Positions 51,906 through 62,400 of a stretch of 64,000 nt of DNA are shown piece after piece. Below the pieces are notes generated by a model, which had not been told where the DNA came from, did no database searches, and was given only the letters and a program-made list of their open reading frames with translations. Position 1 is the first letter of the stretch. Every line of letters starts with the position of its first letter. The translations under genes and the position numbers were made by a program. The DNA lies in contig NZ_JPRK01000023.1 in NCBI RefSeq assembly GCF_000832125.1, forward strand, positions 1 through 64,000, written 5' to 3'. The DNA is from Flavobacterium hibernum (lineage in GTDB: Bacteria > Bacteroidota > Bacteroidia > Flavobacteriales > Flavobacteriaceae).

Positions 51906-54308
51906 ATGAGGTTTTTATTATTTGTGTTCTTGTTCGTTTTTTTTCAAGGTTGGTCTCAAAATGGAAATATTACCGGAAAAGTAACTTTCGAAAATGCCGA
52001 GTCGGCTTTTGGAGCATCAGTTTTGATTTCAGGAACTCAAAATTTTGTAATTGTAGACAACGACGGTCAGTTTGAAATAAAAGGATTAGCATACGGAAAT
52101 TACGTTCTAGAAATTTCTTCCATAGAAGCCAAAACCAAAACGGTAAATGTACTTCTTAATAGTTCATCTCAACAAATAAATGTAATAATTGAGAAAAATT
52201 CACCTAAAGCTTTAAAAGAAGTAGTGATACAAAAGACATCTGTAAAAAAGGAGATTATCAATAAAGGTTTTGCAGTAAATGTTATTGAAACACAAGAAGC
52301 GGCAAAACGGAATTTACAAACCAATGATTTACTGGATCGCTCTGTTGGAGTTAGAATTCGTCAAAACGGAGGTTTAGGTTCTAGCGTTGATTATAACTTA
52401 AACGGAATGTCTGGCAACTCTGTTAGAATTTTTATTGATGGAATTCCAATTTCTACATATGGTTCTTCTTTTAATTTAAATAGTATTCCACCGGCTTTAA
52501 TCGAGCGTATCGAAGTGTACAAAGGGGTTATTCCTGCGCATTTGGCCGATGATGCTTTGGGTGGTGCAATTAATGTAATATTAAAAAAGGGAGCTAAAAA
52601 CATGCTAAACGCATCGGCATCATATGGTTCGTTTAATACTTTTCAATCTAATTTAAGCGCAACTTATAGAGGTGAATCTGGTTTTACTGTAAAAGGATCC
52701 GGTTTTTACAATTACTCTGATAATGACTACGAAGTTTGGGGAAAATTTGTGTACAATATCCTGCCGAATGGACGCTATGAATATGTTAGAGCCAAAAGAT
52801 TTAACGATGCTTACAGATCTTACGGAGCAAGAGTTGAAGCAGGTTTTACAGATGTAAAATGGGCAGATACTTTTTTAATTGGCTATAACGGATCTCAGGA
52901 TTATAACCAAATACAACACGGTCAATTTATGACAAAACCGTACAAAGGTCGTTTTACCGAATCTGAAGCAAATGTTTTGACTTTAAATTATAATAAAAAA
53001 GATTTTCTGATAAAAGGTCTTGACTTCAACTTAACGGGTGCATACAGCAAAAGAGAGCAAGTTGTAAATGATACTGTAAAATGGAATTATAACTGGAACG
53101 GAGAAAAAGCAATTGGACTTTATGGCGGACCAATTTTGTCTCCTCTTGGAGCTCAGCAAGGTGCGCCAACGATCAACCACATTCAAAGAAATATATTAAG
53201 TGTTAGAGGTGGATTTAATTATAATCTGGATCGTAATAACAAAATTATATTCAGTACCATGTTCAACACGGTAGACAGAGAGGATTACGATGAATTAAAA
53301 TCTGAATTGGAAAGAACGTTTCAGGAAACGCGAGATCTGCAAAAAATGGTTTCATCATTAGCCTATGAATTACAAGCGTTTGACTCTCGCCTTAGAACTA
53401 GTGTTTTTGGAAAATTCTACGAACAAAAGATTGAAAAAAGGGACCCTACTATTGTAACTGAAAATGGACAAAGCAAAGTTACTGAAACTGTTTTCTCAAA
53501 TACAACTACAACTTTTGGTTATGGAATGGCTGTTTCTTATGCGGTTCAACCCAAAATAATGTTATTGACATCGGCAGAAAAAGCAGTACGAATGCCTTCT
53601 GAAAATGAAGTTTTCGGTAGCCCGGGAGAAAACATAATTGCCAATCCTACTATAAAACCAGAGATCAGTAATAACCTGAATGTTGGTTTACGATTTGGTC
53701 CTTATATGATCAATGAACATAAAATTTCCTTTGCTCCTTCTGGGTTCTTAAGAGATACAAAAGATAAAATTGTTCGAACTACAAGTTCTCGTTTAAATGA
53801 TGCAATACAAACATTGCCTTTCGAAAATTTAGGAAAAGCACAATCTATTGGCTTTGAAGCTTCGGTAGATTATGTTTATAAAGACAAATTATTTGTGTCC
53901 TTTAATATGTCTAAGTTCAATTCGTTGTTCAAAATGCAATACGATAACAACGGAGGGCAACTAGATAATTATAACAAACAAATACCAAACGAGCCTTATT
54001 TTACTATAAATGCAAATGCACAATACAACTTTAAGAATCTGATACAAGAAAATTCTCAAATGAATGTATACTACAACTGTGGTTATGTAGATCCGTTTTA
54101 TACACTATGGCTTGAACTGGAAAGTTATAGAACTCCGGCACAATTTGTACAGGATTTAGGTTTGAGTTATGCATTTCCAAACAAACAATTTGTAGTCAGT
54201 TTTGATGCTAAAAACATACTGGACAAACAAATTTATGACAATTATGCCGTTCAAAAACCTGGACGCGCCTTTTACATAAAGTTGAATTATACCATAAATA
54301 ATTTATAA
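51906..54308 (+). CDS. TonB-dependent receptor, iron/siderophore type
   Basis: 800 residues from the ATG at 51906, where the signal peptide MRFLLFVFLFVFFQGWSQ begins. Then come a carboxypeptidase-regulatory domain (GNITGKVTFENAESAFGASVLISG), a plug with LKEVVIQKTS, SVGVRIRQNGGLGSSVDYNLNG and YKGVIPAHLADDALGGAINVILKKG, and a barrel with a C-terminus FYIKLNYTINNL. The size and plug are of siderophore- or haem-receptor type. The following DUF4374 gene and the upstream PepSY/ApbE operon support ferric-complex uptake. The promoter has Fur-like repeats. Confidence 0.87.
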   Translation: MRFLLFVFLFVFFQGWSQNGNITGKVTFENAESAFGASVLISGTQNFVIVDNDGQFEIKGLAYGNYVLEISSIEAKTKTVNVLLNSSSQQINVIIEKNSPKALKEVVIQKTSVKKEIINKGFAVNVIETQEAAKRNLQTNDLLDRSVGVRIRQNGGLGSSVDYNLNGMSGNSVRIFIDGIPISTYGSSFNLNSIPPALIERIEVYKGVIPAHLADDALGGAINVILKKGAKNMLNASASYGSFNTFQSNLSATYRGESGFTVKGSGFYNYSDNDYEVWGKFVYNILPNGRYEYVRAKRFNDAYRSYGARVEAGFTDVKWADTFLIGYNGSQDYNQIQHGQFMTKPYKGRFTESEANVLTLNYNKKDFLIKGLDFNLTGAYSKREQVVNDTVKWNYNWNGEKAIGLYGGPILSPLGAQQGAPTINHIQRNILSVRGGFNYNLDRNNKIIFSTMFNTVDREDYDELKSELERTFQETRDLQKMVSSLAYELQAFDSRLRTSVFGKFYEQKIEKRDPTIVTENGQSKVTETVFSNTTTTFGYGMAVSYAVQPKIMLLTSAEKAVRMPSENEVFGSPGENIIANPTIKPEISNNLNVGLRFGPYMINEHKISFAPSGFLRDTKDKIVRTTSSRLNDAIQTLPFENLGKAQSIGFEASVDYVYKDKLFVSFNMSKFNSLFKMQYDNNGGQLDNYNKQIPNEPYFTINANAQYNFKNLIQENSQMNVYYNCGYVDPFYTLWLELESYRTPAQFVQDLGLSYAFPNKQFVVSFDAKNILDKQIYDNYAVQKPGRAFYIKLNYTINNL

Positions 54309-54328
54309 TATCTAATTTTTTTAAAACA

Positions 54329-55666
54329 ATGAATATGAGAAAAAGTACTTTTAAACTACTTGCATGTGGTTTAGTTTTAGGCACATTGTCATTAACTACA
54401 GCTTGTAGCAGTAATGACGAAAAAGGTACAGATCCTGTAAATCCAGAAACACAAGATCGTTGGATTACGGTTTCGGGAGCATTGATGCAAGACGCACCAG
54501 GTGACGGAAACGGTGGAACTATGGTTTATGCTGTTACGAAGAAAAACGCAAAAGATCCTAACTTTTCTATTAATGTTTACGAAAGCGGAATGCCGGTTCA
54601 ATCTAACAGAACTGCTCGTTTGCAATCATCTGTAGACGGAAGTACTCTTTTTAATATTACTTATACGGGAAGTAACGGAGGAGAATTCATGACTTATAAA
54701 GTTAACGGAGCTAAGAGTTTTACTCAATCAGGAACAACAGTAAATATTTCGCAATATGCAGGAACGTCTCCAAGATGGGCAAAACTTTTTGACGGAGATA
54801 AAACAGGTGTAGCTGTAAACATTACTACTCCATTGGTTGTTACCAATGCAGATAAAACGTATAAATACACAAGAGGAAGCGCAACAGTTCTAGCATTAGA
54901 CCTAAAAAACATTTTAATTACAGGATTTAAACAATACGAACTTCCGTTAACAGCTCAGGAAGAAGCACAAGGACATCACCTATTTCGTTTAGATGCTCCA
55001 ACTTTGAACAAAGCAGGAAACAAATTGATTATTGGTACTTGGATGCGTAAAACGAATCCTGCAACAGGAGCACTTGAAACTACTTTCGATCGTTTAGGTT
55101 CTAAATCTGTAGTCGTTGATTATCCATCATTAGAGAATCCACAAATCATTACTTCTACAGTAGCTTTTGGAGATACAAGTGGTTTCCGTAGTTTTAATAG
55201 CTTCGTAGGGACTGATGGAAACATTTACCAAGCCACTCAAAGAGATACAAAAAATGGTTCTTACATTTTAAAAATCAACCAAAACAACCAATACGACAAC
55301 TCTTATGTTCTTAGTTTAGATACTGCTTTGGGCGTAAAAGGATCTTATATCGATGCTTGGAGATATGCTGGAAACGGAATTGCTTATGCACTTTATACTG
55401 CAACAGAAACAGGAGAACAAGGTTTTGTGGCTAGAATTGACTTAAATGCAAAAACAGTTACAAAAGTAGAAGGTATTGCTTATGATTCAGCTATTGATTT
55501 TGGTCAATACCAAGGTTTTGTAGTTGATGGAAATGATTTATACATCGCCGTTACACCAGTTGGAAAAGACGGAAACATTTATGTTATTGATATTCCAACA
55601 GGAGCAGTTACTAAAGGTGCTAAATTAGTAAACAAACCTGGAAACCATTACATTGGTGTATTCTAA
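54329..55666 (+). CDS. DUF4374 lipoprotein
   Basis: 445 residues with a lipoprotein signal (lipobox TTAC, then SSNDEKG); a start two codons later (54335) is equally possible. The sequence has propeller-like repeats (WITVSGALMQDAPGDGNGGTMVYAVTKK, YQGFVVDGNDLYIAVTPVGKDGNIYVIDI). DUF4374 proteins are typically encoded next to TonB receptors for iron complexes, as here (20 bases gap). Probable surface or periplasmic accessory to the receptor; molecular role unknown. Confidence 0.85.
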   Translation: MNMRKSTFKLLACGLVLGTLSLTTACSSNDEKGTDPVNPETQDRWITVSGALMQDAPGDGNGGTMVYAVTKKNAKDPNFSINVYESGMPVQSNRTARLQSSVDGSTLFNITYTGSNGGEFMTYKVNGAKSFTQSGTTVNISQYAGTSPRWAKLFDGDKTGVAVNITTPLVVTNADKTYKYTRGSATVLALDLKNILITGFKQYELPLTAQEEAQGHHLFRLDAPTLNKAGNKLIIGTWMRKTNPATGALETTFDRLGSKSVVVDYPSLENPQIITSTVAFGDTSGFRSFNSFVGTDGNIYQATQRDTKNGSYILKINQNNQYDNSYVLSLDTALGVKGSYIDAWRYAGNGIAYALYTATETGEQGFVARIDLNAKTVTKVEGIAYDSAIDFGQYQGFVVDGNDLYIAVTPVGKDGNIYVIDIPTGAVTKGAKLVNKPGNHYIGVF

Positions 55667-55731
55667 AAAATAACATTGTCAGAAATGACAACTATAATAA
55701 TTGTTATTACTTGGATTTTTTTTTTAATTAG

Positions 55732-55769
55732 ACATTCCGTTTCAGTTTTGAAGCGGAATGTTTTTTTTT
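55732..55769 (+). terminator. Terminator of the receptor-DUF4374 operon
   Basis: ACATTCCGTTTC (55732-55743) pairs with GAAGCGGAATGT (55750-55761), with one G-U pair, followed by a T8 run, 66 bases past the stop. Confidence 0.85.
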
Positions 55770-55854
55770 ATTTATTAAACAACAAAAATTAATTCTTTAC
55801 ATTTACTTTAAGCTATCGAAATAGATTAAATTCAACTAAGACATTAAACCGTAA

Positions 55855-56469
55855 ATGAAAAAAATAATTCTCTATACAATTATCATTTTTGCATTCTGCA
55901 ATTGTCAAAACAAAAAAGACAAAACCATCGTCGCTATTGAGCAAACTAAAGATATTAATGAAATTGTAGAAGCTATCATAATTCAAGATAGTTTAGATGT
56001 TTTTTCAAAAAGCGAAGATTCTATTATGTTTTGTAGTGAACTTAGAAAACTGAAAATATCTATTCCGCCTAAAAATAATAAAGATTTTATAGCACTTCCT
56101 CTTTCTGATGGTATTTATATTACTTTATTAATACCCAGTAAAATAAAAGGGCACACCTTTTTTTCATCTAAAGATTCTTTATATCTGTTAGAACAAAATT
56201 CAAATCCGGAAAAACTAAAAATTGGAAACTCTATAGTCGAAAAATTAAATACGACCACAATTGAAAAAACCAAAATTCCACGCAAAAAAGGGCAACGATT
56301 AAGATTTTATGAAATGACAATACCAATTCTCTCTGCTGACAAACAAAATGCTTATGTAGAACTAGATTACGAATGTGGCGGACGATGCGGAAGTGGACAA
56401 GCTATATTCTTAAAAAAGATAAACGGCAAATGGAAAATAATTGTACAATACCGAAACTGGATAAGTTAG
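55855..56469 (+). CDS. Hypothetical lipoprotein
   Basis: 204 residues; lipoprotein signal with lipobox FCNC (MKKIILYTIIIFAFCNCQNK). The C-terminal part has two Cys in YECGGRCGSGQAIFLKKINGKWKIIVQYRNW, a phrase I associate with small secreted proteins of unknown function in this phylum. It stands alone; it shows only general resemblance to the immunity-type lipoproteins at 1.3-3.1 kb (small, lipid-anchored) and is not a sequence relative. Confidence 0.65.
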   Translation: MKKIILYTIIIFAFCNCQNKKDKTIVAIEQTKDINEIVEAIIIQDSLDVFSKSEDSIMFCSELRKLKISIPPKNNKDFIALPLSDGIYITLLIPSKIKGHTFFSSKDSLYLLEQNSNPEKLKIGNSIVEKLNTTTIEKTKIPRKKGQRLRFYEMTIPILSADKQNAYVELDYECGGRCGSGQAIFLKKINGKWKIIVQYRNWIS

Positions 56470-56546
56470 TTCTAAAAAATAAAACCATATAAATTATACA
56501 AGTCCAATTAAGAAAAACTTAAATTAAGATTAATTCATCACAATTT

Positions 56547-56634
56547 TGTCATTTCGAGGAACGAGAAATCGCACTTGAGCTTACACAACACTTTATCGAA
56601 CAACGCGTGAGATTTCTCGTTCCTCGAAATGACA
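56547..56634. repeat. CTCGTTCCTCGAAATGAC-family inverted repeat
   Basis: Perfect 24-base arms at 56547-56570 and 56611-56634 (inner end ACGAGAAATC and complement) enclose 40 bases. The arm recurs at 59309-59332 and in several copies at 63.0-63.5 kb. Confidence 0.75.
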
Positions 56635-56646
56635 AACATTATGAAA

Positions 56647-56715
56647 AAACCCTTTGTTAAAGTTTAAAACTTTTACAAAGGGTTTGCTCTTTTAAAAGGG
56701 TTTGCTCTTTTAAAA
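56647..56715 (-). terminator. Terminator of the GH2 gene, with an 18-bp tandem duplication
   Basis: AAACCCTTTGTTAAAGTTT (56647-56665) pairs with 56667-56685 with a single mismatch; on the minus strand it runs into TTTTTT, so it closes the GH2 gene that stops at 56753. Immediately beside it GGGTTTGCTCTTTTAAAA is duplicated exactly in tandem (56680-56697 and 56698-56715). Confidence 0.7.
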
Positions 56716-56752
56716 GGATACTTTTTAAAGATAATCTATACTATAATTTTAA

Positions 56753-59182
56753 TTATTCAACTTTTATATTAAGAGAACCAACCGAAATTCCATTCCCTGT
56801 CGAAGCTTTCAACTGAATATTCTCTTTTTTTCCGTTCGATTGAATAATCGCAATACATTTACCACTAAACAATTTACAAGAATTGGCTTTAAAAGAATCT
56901 AAATTAGCCTGATAACCATTATCAACGCCAACTAATTTTCCTCCGCCAGTAACTTCAAAATTAATTAAATCGGTAGCATTCGGTAATACGTTTCCATCTT
57001 TGTCAACCGTAGAAACAGTTACATAAACCAAATCGTAAGTATCATTTTTGATGGTTATTTTATCTGCCTTTAAATCAATTTTTGAAGCTTCGCCTGCTGT
57101 ATGAATTTCCTTTTCGAGAACTACTTTACCGTCTTTTCTCGAAATCGCTTTTAAAGTTCCTGTCTCAAATTTCACTTTCCATGAAATATGAAGATCGTCG
57201 TTTTGCTTTGATTTTTTTCCGAGAGATTTTCCGTTTAAGAATAATTCGACTTCATCGGCATTATTGTAATACGCCCAAACATCAATTTCCTGACCGGCTT
57301 TACAGTTCCAATGCGGAAAAATATGCAAAACAGGTTTTGTTGTCCATTCACTTTGGTACATATAATAGACATCTTTTGGAAGTCCAGCCAAATCTACAAT
57401 TCCAAAATAAGAACTTCTCGCAGGAAACGGATACGGATCTGGTTCACCAATATAATCAAAACCTGTCCAGATAAAAGTTCCCGCCATGAAATCTTGTTTC
57501 TTAATCGTTTTCCAGTTCTCCTCGTGCGTTGCGCCCCAATACGATTTTACCTGATCGTAAGCCGAAACCGTCCAATCTGCATTTCCATCAAACGGAGCAC
57601 CATGTTTTACAGGCCAAGCTTTAATTCCGTCAGGAAAATCATAATGACCACGAGTTTCTAAAGCCGAAACACTTTCAGATGCCAATATTTTTTGTCCTTT
57701 AAATCGGGTTGGGAAATCTTTATAATCTTCATGTTTATAATTGAATCCTAAAAGATCTAAAGCACCGGATTGATATATAAAATTCTTCTCAATTATATTT
57801 TCGGTCAAAGCCGAAGTTACGGGACGTGTCGTATCTAATGATTTTACAATTTTAGCCAATTCTCTCGTAATCGCAATTCCTGTTGAATCAAATTGCTCTC
57901 TAATTTCGTTTCCAATACTCCACATCATTACCGAAGGGAAATTTCGATCTCTTTTAATAAAATCTTCTAAATCCTGTTTGTGCCAGGCATCCCAATCTTT
58001 GTGGTAATCGTTGGTTACTTTTTTCTTCTTCCAAACATCAAAAGCTTCGTCCTGAACAATAAATCCCATTTCGTCGCACAATTGCATCATTTCTAAAGAA
58101 TGAGGATTATGAGACATTCTAATAGCGTTTGCCCCCATTTCTTTCATCAACTTGAGTTTTCTTCTAACCGCATTAATGTTTTCAACCGCGCCCAAAGCTC
58201 CATTATCATGATGCAGACAAACTCCGTAAATTTTAGTTGGTTTTCCGTTTAATGAAAATCCTTTTTCAGCATCAAAATTAAAATAACGAAACCCAAGTGG
58301 CGTTTCGTAATTATCTACTAATTTCGATTTCTCGTAAATTTTGGTTATCACTTTATACAAGTACGGATTTTCTGTGCTCCACAATTTCGGCTGATTTAAA
58401 ACCAAATCATGAACTTTTTTTCCTGTTGTCTTCGCTCCTATTTTTTCTGTTGAAGAAAAATTAGCGACCTCAATATTCTTAGCATCTACAATCGAAGTTA
58501 CCAATTTGAATTCTTTCGCAGTAACATTGTCATTATCAATCGTAACTTCTAAATGTATTTTAGATTTTGTTTCCGAAACTTCCGGAGTCGTTACATAAGT
58601 TCCCCACTTCCCTACATGCAGTTTTTCACTTGCAACCAAACGTACATTTCTATAAATCCCGGAACCTGTGTACCATCGCGAATTGGGTTGTGCATCATTA
58701 TCGACTTTTACAGCAATAATATTCTCTTTGCCAAAATTCAAATACTGCGATAAATCGTAACCAAAAGAAATATATCCATTAGGGCGTATTCCCAAAGATT
58801 TTCCGTTTATAAATACTTCACTGTTTTTAAAAACACCATCAAACTCAACCGAAACCGTTTTGTTTTTCCAATTTGCAGGAACTGTAAAAACTTTACGATA
58901 CCAGCCTTTTCCTGCTGGCAAAAATCCTTGCGCTTGTTTGGTTTTACTGTCTTTGTCAAAAGCACCCTCAATACTCCAATCATGCGGAAGTTGCAACGTT
59001 CTCCAATCTTTTGCATCAAAATTAGATTGAATTGCCGTAGGATAATCTCCTAATTTGAAGTTCCAGTTTTTATTGAAATCTTCGACAATTCTGGCTTGTT
59101 TTTGTTGTGCAATAGATATCGATGAAAACAATAATATTGTTACAATTCCGATACTTTTTAAAATGTTTTTATGCTTAATCAT
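56753..59182 (-). CDS. Secreted GH2 beta-galactosidase-like enzyme
   Basis: 809 residues with a signal peptide (about 1-26, ending SIAQQ). The GH2 order is jelly-roll sugar-binding domain (about 30-210, LPHDWSIEGAF), an immunoglobulin-like domain (about 215-320), and a TIM barrel (about 320-600) with acid/base E426 in WSIGNEIRE and nucleophile E503 in LASESVS. A DUF4982-type and a further beta domain follow. Retaining exo-glycosidase acting on beta-galactosides or a related beta-linked sugar in the periplasm or outside. It lies next to a second, larger GH2 gene in the same direction, so the two probably act on the same glycan. Confidence 0.87.
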   Translation of the reverse strand: MIKHKNILKSIGIVTILLFSSISIAQQKQARIVEDFNKNWNFKLGDYPTAIQSNFDAKDWRTLQLPHDWSIEGAFDKDSKTKQAQGFLPAGKGWYRKVFTVPANWKNKTVSVEFDGVFKNSEVFINGKSLGIRPNGYISFGYDLSQYLNFGKENIIAVKVDNDAQPNSRWYTGSGIYRNVRLVASEKLHVGKWGTYVTTPEVSETKSKIHLEVTIDNDNVTAKEFKLVTSIVDAKNIEVANFSSTEKIGAKTTGKKVHDLVLNQPKLWSTENPYLYKVITKIYEKSKLVDNYETPLGFRYFNFDAEKGFSLNGKPTKIYGVCLHHDNGALGAVENINAVRRKLKLMKEMGANAIRMSHNPHSLEMMQLCDEMGFIVQDEAFDVWKKKKVTNDYHKDWDAWHKQDLEDFIKRDRNFPSVMMWSIGNEIREQFDSTGIAITRELAKIVKSLDTTRPVTSALTENIIEKNFIYQSGALDLLGFNYKHEDYKDFPTRFKGQKILASESVSALETRGHYDFPDGIKAWPVKHGAPFDGNADWTVSAYDQVKSYWGATHEENWKTIKKQDFMAGTFIWTGFDYIGEPDPYPFPARSSYFGIVDLAGLPKDVYYMYQSEWTTKPVLHIFPHWNCKAGQEIDVWAYYNNADEVELFLNGKSLGKKSKQNDDLHISWKVKFETGTLKAISRKDGKVVLEKEIHTAGEASKIDLKADKITIKNDTYDLVYVTVSTVDKDGNVLPNATDLINFEVTGGGKLVGVDNGYQANLDSFKANSCKLFSGKCIAIIQSNGKKENIQLKASTGNGISVGSLNIKVE

Positions 59183-59220
59183 AATATATCTTGATAAACT
59201 ATTTTCTATTTATACTGTAA

Positions 59221-59332
59221 TGTCATTTCGATCCCGAGGCTTTGGGATCGAAATGACAATAGTTACTCCGCTCCTAATAGTCGCCAATCTTTGTCGAGTT
59301 ACGCATGTGATTTCTCGTTCCTCGAAATGACA
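59221..59332. repeat. CTCGTTCCTCGAAATGAC-family repeat with inner hairpin
   Basis: TGTCATTTCGATCCC (59221-59235) pairs with 59244-59258, and a second copy of the GAAATGACA arm ends at 59332. The internal CCAATCTTTGTCGAGTTACG matches the interiors of the repeats near 21.3 and 63.1 kb. It occupies the spacer between the two GH2 genes. Just beyond, TGGATGGACAA is repeated twice. Confidence 0.7.
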
Positions 59333-59443
59333 AACTGGATGGACAATCTGGATGGACAATTGGAACGTAGACGCACTGCTGTGCGTCTCTACAGAAAAAC
59401 CTTTGTAACTCTGAACCTCTCAACCTTTGTAACTCAAAAAAAC

Positions 59444-62400
59444 CTATTGAAACTCAAAATTATCCAACATCAATCCTTTTAAATCTTCACCTTCTAATGT
59501 AATTTTATATGTTCCGGCATTAATATAACCTCCTGAAGTTGTGTTTAAAATCTTCCATTTTTCTGATGAAGGAAAGAATTCGATAGTATCATTTCGCATT
59601 AAAATTCCGTAGGCATCTTCCATTTTGAATTTTACTTTTAATGGTGTTTCGTTTTTGTTCATGAACCTAAAACGCATTAAATAAATTCCTGCAACGCCTG
59701 GTTTTACTTCAAATTCAATACTATTATTGGTCTTTTTTGTAAACTCAATATAATCGGCTTTTTTAAAGTTCCCTTTTTCGATTCCTGTTCCTGTAACTTT
59801 GGCATTTTCTGCTTCAATAAGTACTACAGGTCTCGAATCGTCTTTTTCTCCCATATCGTATGTTGGAATGATCGCAATTGTAGATATATTTTCACTATTA
59901 TCAAAAGAGATTTTTTCGCCTTTCTTTATTTTTTTAGTAAAAATTAAAAACTCAACACCATTGCTGTTTTTAGCTTTATCATCTAACTTTTTATAAGCTG
60001 AAAATTTCTCTAAATTCAAATTTTTATTATCTATAAAGAGATATAATTCAGAATCTTCTTTGGCAGAAAAAGTTCCTTTAATTTTAGAATGATCTGAAAA
60101 CTGCAAATAATCTGCACCAAAAACTTCTGAAGGCAATTCGGTAAAGACAATATCTGAATCTGAATATTGTTTTGAATTAATATCCATCCAGGAAGCTACA
60201 GTATTGCGGCTTTTATCATAAGTTGTCTGTTGATAATTTTCTATGTTTTTTGAAGATTCTTTTGCAGGTTTAATATTCTTGTCTTTTGTTGCAATAGCAA
60301 TTGCCGAAATAATTGCTTGCCCCGCTTTTACATTTGGAAACGAAATTTTAATTTTTCCATTTACGCTTTTTACAATAAACTTCTTTTTTAATGCTTTATC
60401 GTGTCCAACTTCTGTCCAAATATCAAAATCATTAAGAACTACATGGTCATTTACAGCAACATCAAACAAACGCCAACCTTTGCAATCTAGTCCACCTCCG
60501 GTTCCGTACCAAGGTTCTGTAAAATATAATTCTACCAAATATTCTCCGTTTGGCGCAGGAAATTCATAACTTAATTTATCAGTTCCATATCTAAAACTTT
60601 GAAAAAGAGCTTCATCTTTTGTGCCGTCAATTGGATCAAAAGTTGTTCTTTGGCTCGCATAAAAATCCGGAAGCTTCTCGAAATTATCTGTCCACGAAAG
60701 TGAACCCCAAGTATTCGCTCCACTTTTATGCGTGTCTGTCAACCAAACATTTCCAGACGAATCTGTTAATTCAGAACCGCCACAATTCACTCTGTACAAA
60801 TAATTATACCCTTTGTTAGCTTTTAAAATATCGGCTTGATTAGAGTATAAAGCTTTTAAGTTTGGTGCTTTTTGAAAATAAAAATCACTTAAAACAATAT
60901 AATCTTTGGCAACAGCTTTTCCGTTAACATAACCAACGGCGTACAAAACATTGTTTTGAATATTGACATTATTCCATTGAAAATGCTGTCCTTTTCCCGG
61001 ATTTTTCAATCGCCCTAAAGATACTTTATTGACATCATTAAACAATTCTACTTCATCACAATTGGAGTATACATCAATTCCGTTTTTTATTCCTGGTCTC
61101 TCCCAACGATTTGGCCAAGTATGCGAAACAATGTAAACCATTGGGTTTGTTTTATTCGAAACATAATTGGCGCGATACATATAAAATGCATCCAGAGGTT
61201 CTCCCCAAATGGTAAAAAGTCCTTTGTAGTTTACAGGTCCAACTTTATCGATATCTCTAAAACCTTCGCCGTTTTGAACGCGTCCCGGATTTTCGTGCGA
61301 TGCAAAAAGCCAATTGAATTGTCCTGCAATTTTATCTTTTACGGATTCGGCTTCGCGAACTTTGATTTCCATTAACTGAGAAAATCTATTTTCGCTTAAA
61401 ATTCCTTTTTGATCAAACTCGCCTTCTGTATGTAAATCTGCCGAACGCCATGCGCCATATTCGCCGTTTAATAACTGCGTAGACATTTCCAGATGGTATT
61501 TTAACGGATCACCGCCATACGTTCCTGACCAGTTTTGCACGACATTCCAGTCTGTTCCTTCTCCACCGTTACAAGTGGTTACAATACGTTGTGAAGCCGA
61601 CATTGGATCCATTTCGCGGATAATCTTTGTGCATTCTTCCGCAAATTCTTTTGGAATCGTACTTTCATTTTGCAATCCCCACATGACAACCGATGGACTA
61701 TTTCGACGTTCTTTAATCCATTCTCGCAATAAGGTTTTAAAATTCTCTTTGAACTCTGGCGTATCGTACCAAATATGTGCCGAAAACTGACTCCAAAATA
61801 AGATTCCGTTTTCGTCTAATGCTGCCTGATATTTTAAATTATGCGGTTGATGTGCCTCTCTAAAAGCATTAAATCCTCCTGCTTTTATTTGTTCGATTCT
61901 CGAATGAATCATTTCATCTGAAAATGAATGACTGTTTCCAATTAAATGTTCGTATTCGCAAGTTCCGTTGATAAATAATGGTTCGTCATTGATAAAAAAT
62001 CGATTGTCTTTTCCATCACGACTTACCGGCCAACTTACCCAACGAATTCCGTAAGATGTTGTTAACTGATCTATTACCTTTCCGTTTTCATAAATCGAAG
62101 TCACCAGTTTGTACAAATACGGATTTGATGGCGACCACAATTTTGGATTTAAAACTTCTGGTAATGTTTGCGCTATTTCTTTTGTCTCGCCTGCACTATT
62201 TTTAAGCTCTGATTTTGATGTCACAACTTTCTTTCCTGAAGCGTCAAAAAGGATATTTTCGATCGTTAAATTTCGATCTGAATTGCTGTAGTTTTTAATT
62301 TCTGTTGTAGTATGTAGAATCGCTTTTTGTTTAGATGTCGATTTATCATTCCAGATATGAACACCAAAAGGCTGTATTCTTACATCGTTTGTAATGATTA

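Noticed and set aside
57082-57661. Overlapping plus-strand ORFs of 116-130 codons within the GH2 gene
   Set aside because: Antisense shadows of the GH2 catalytic domain with basic, low-information translations.
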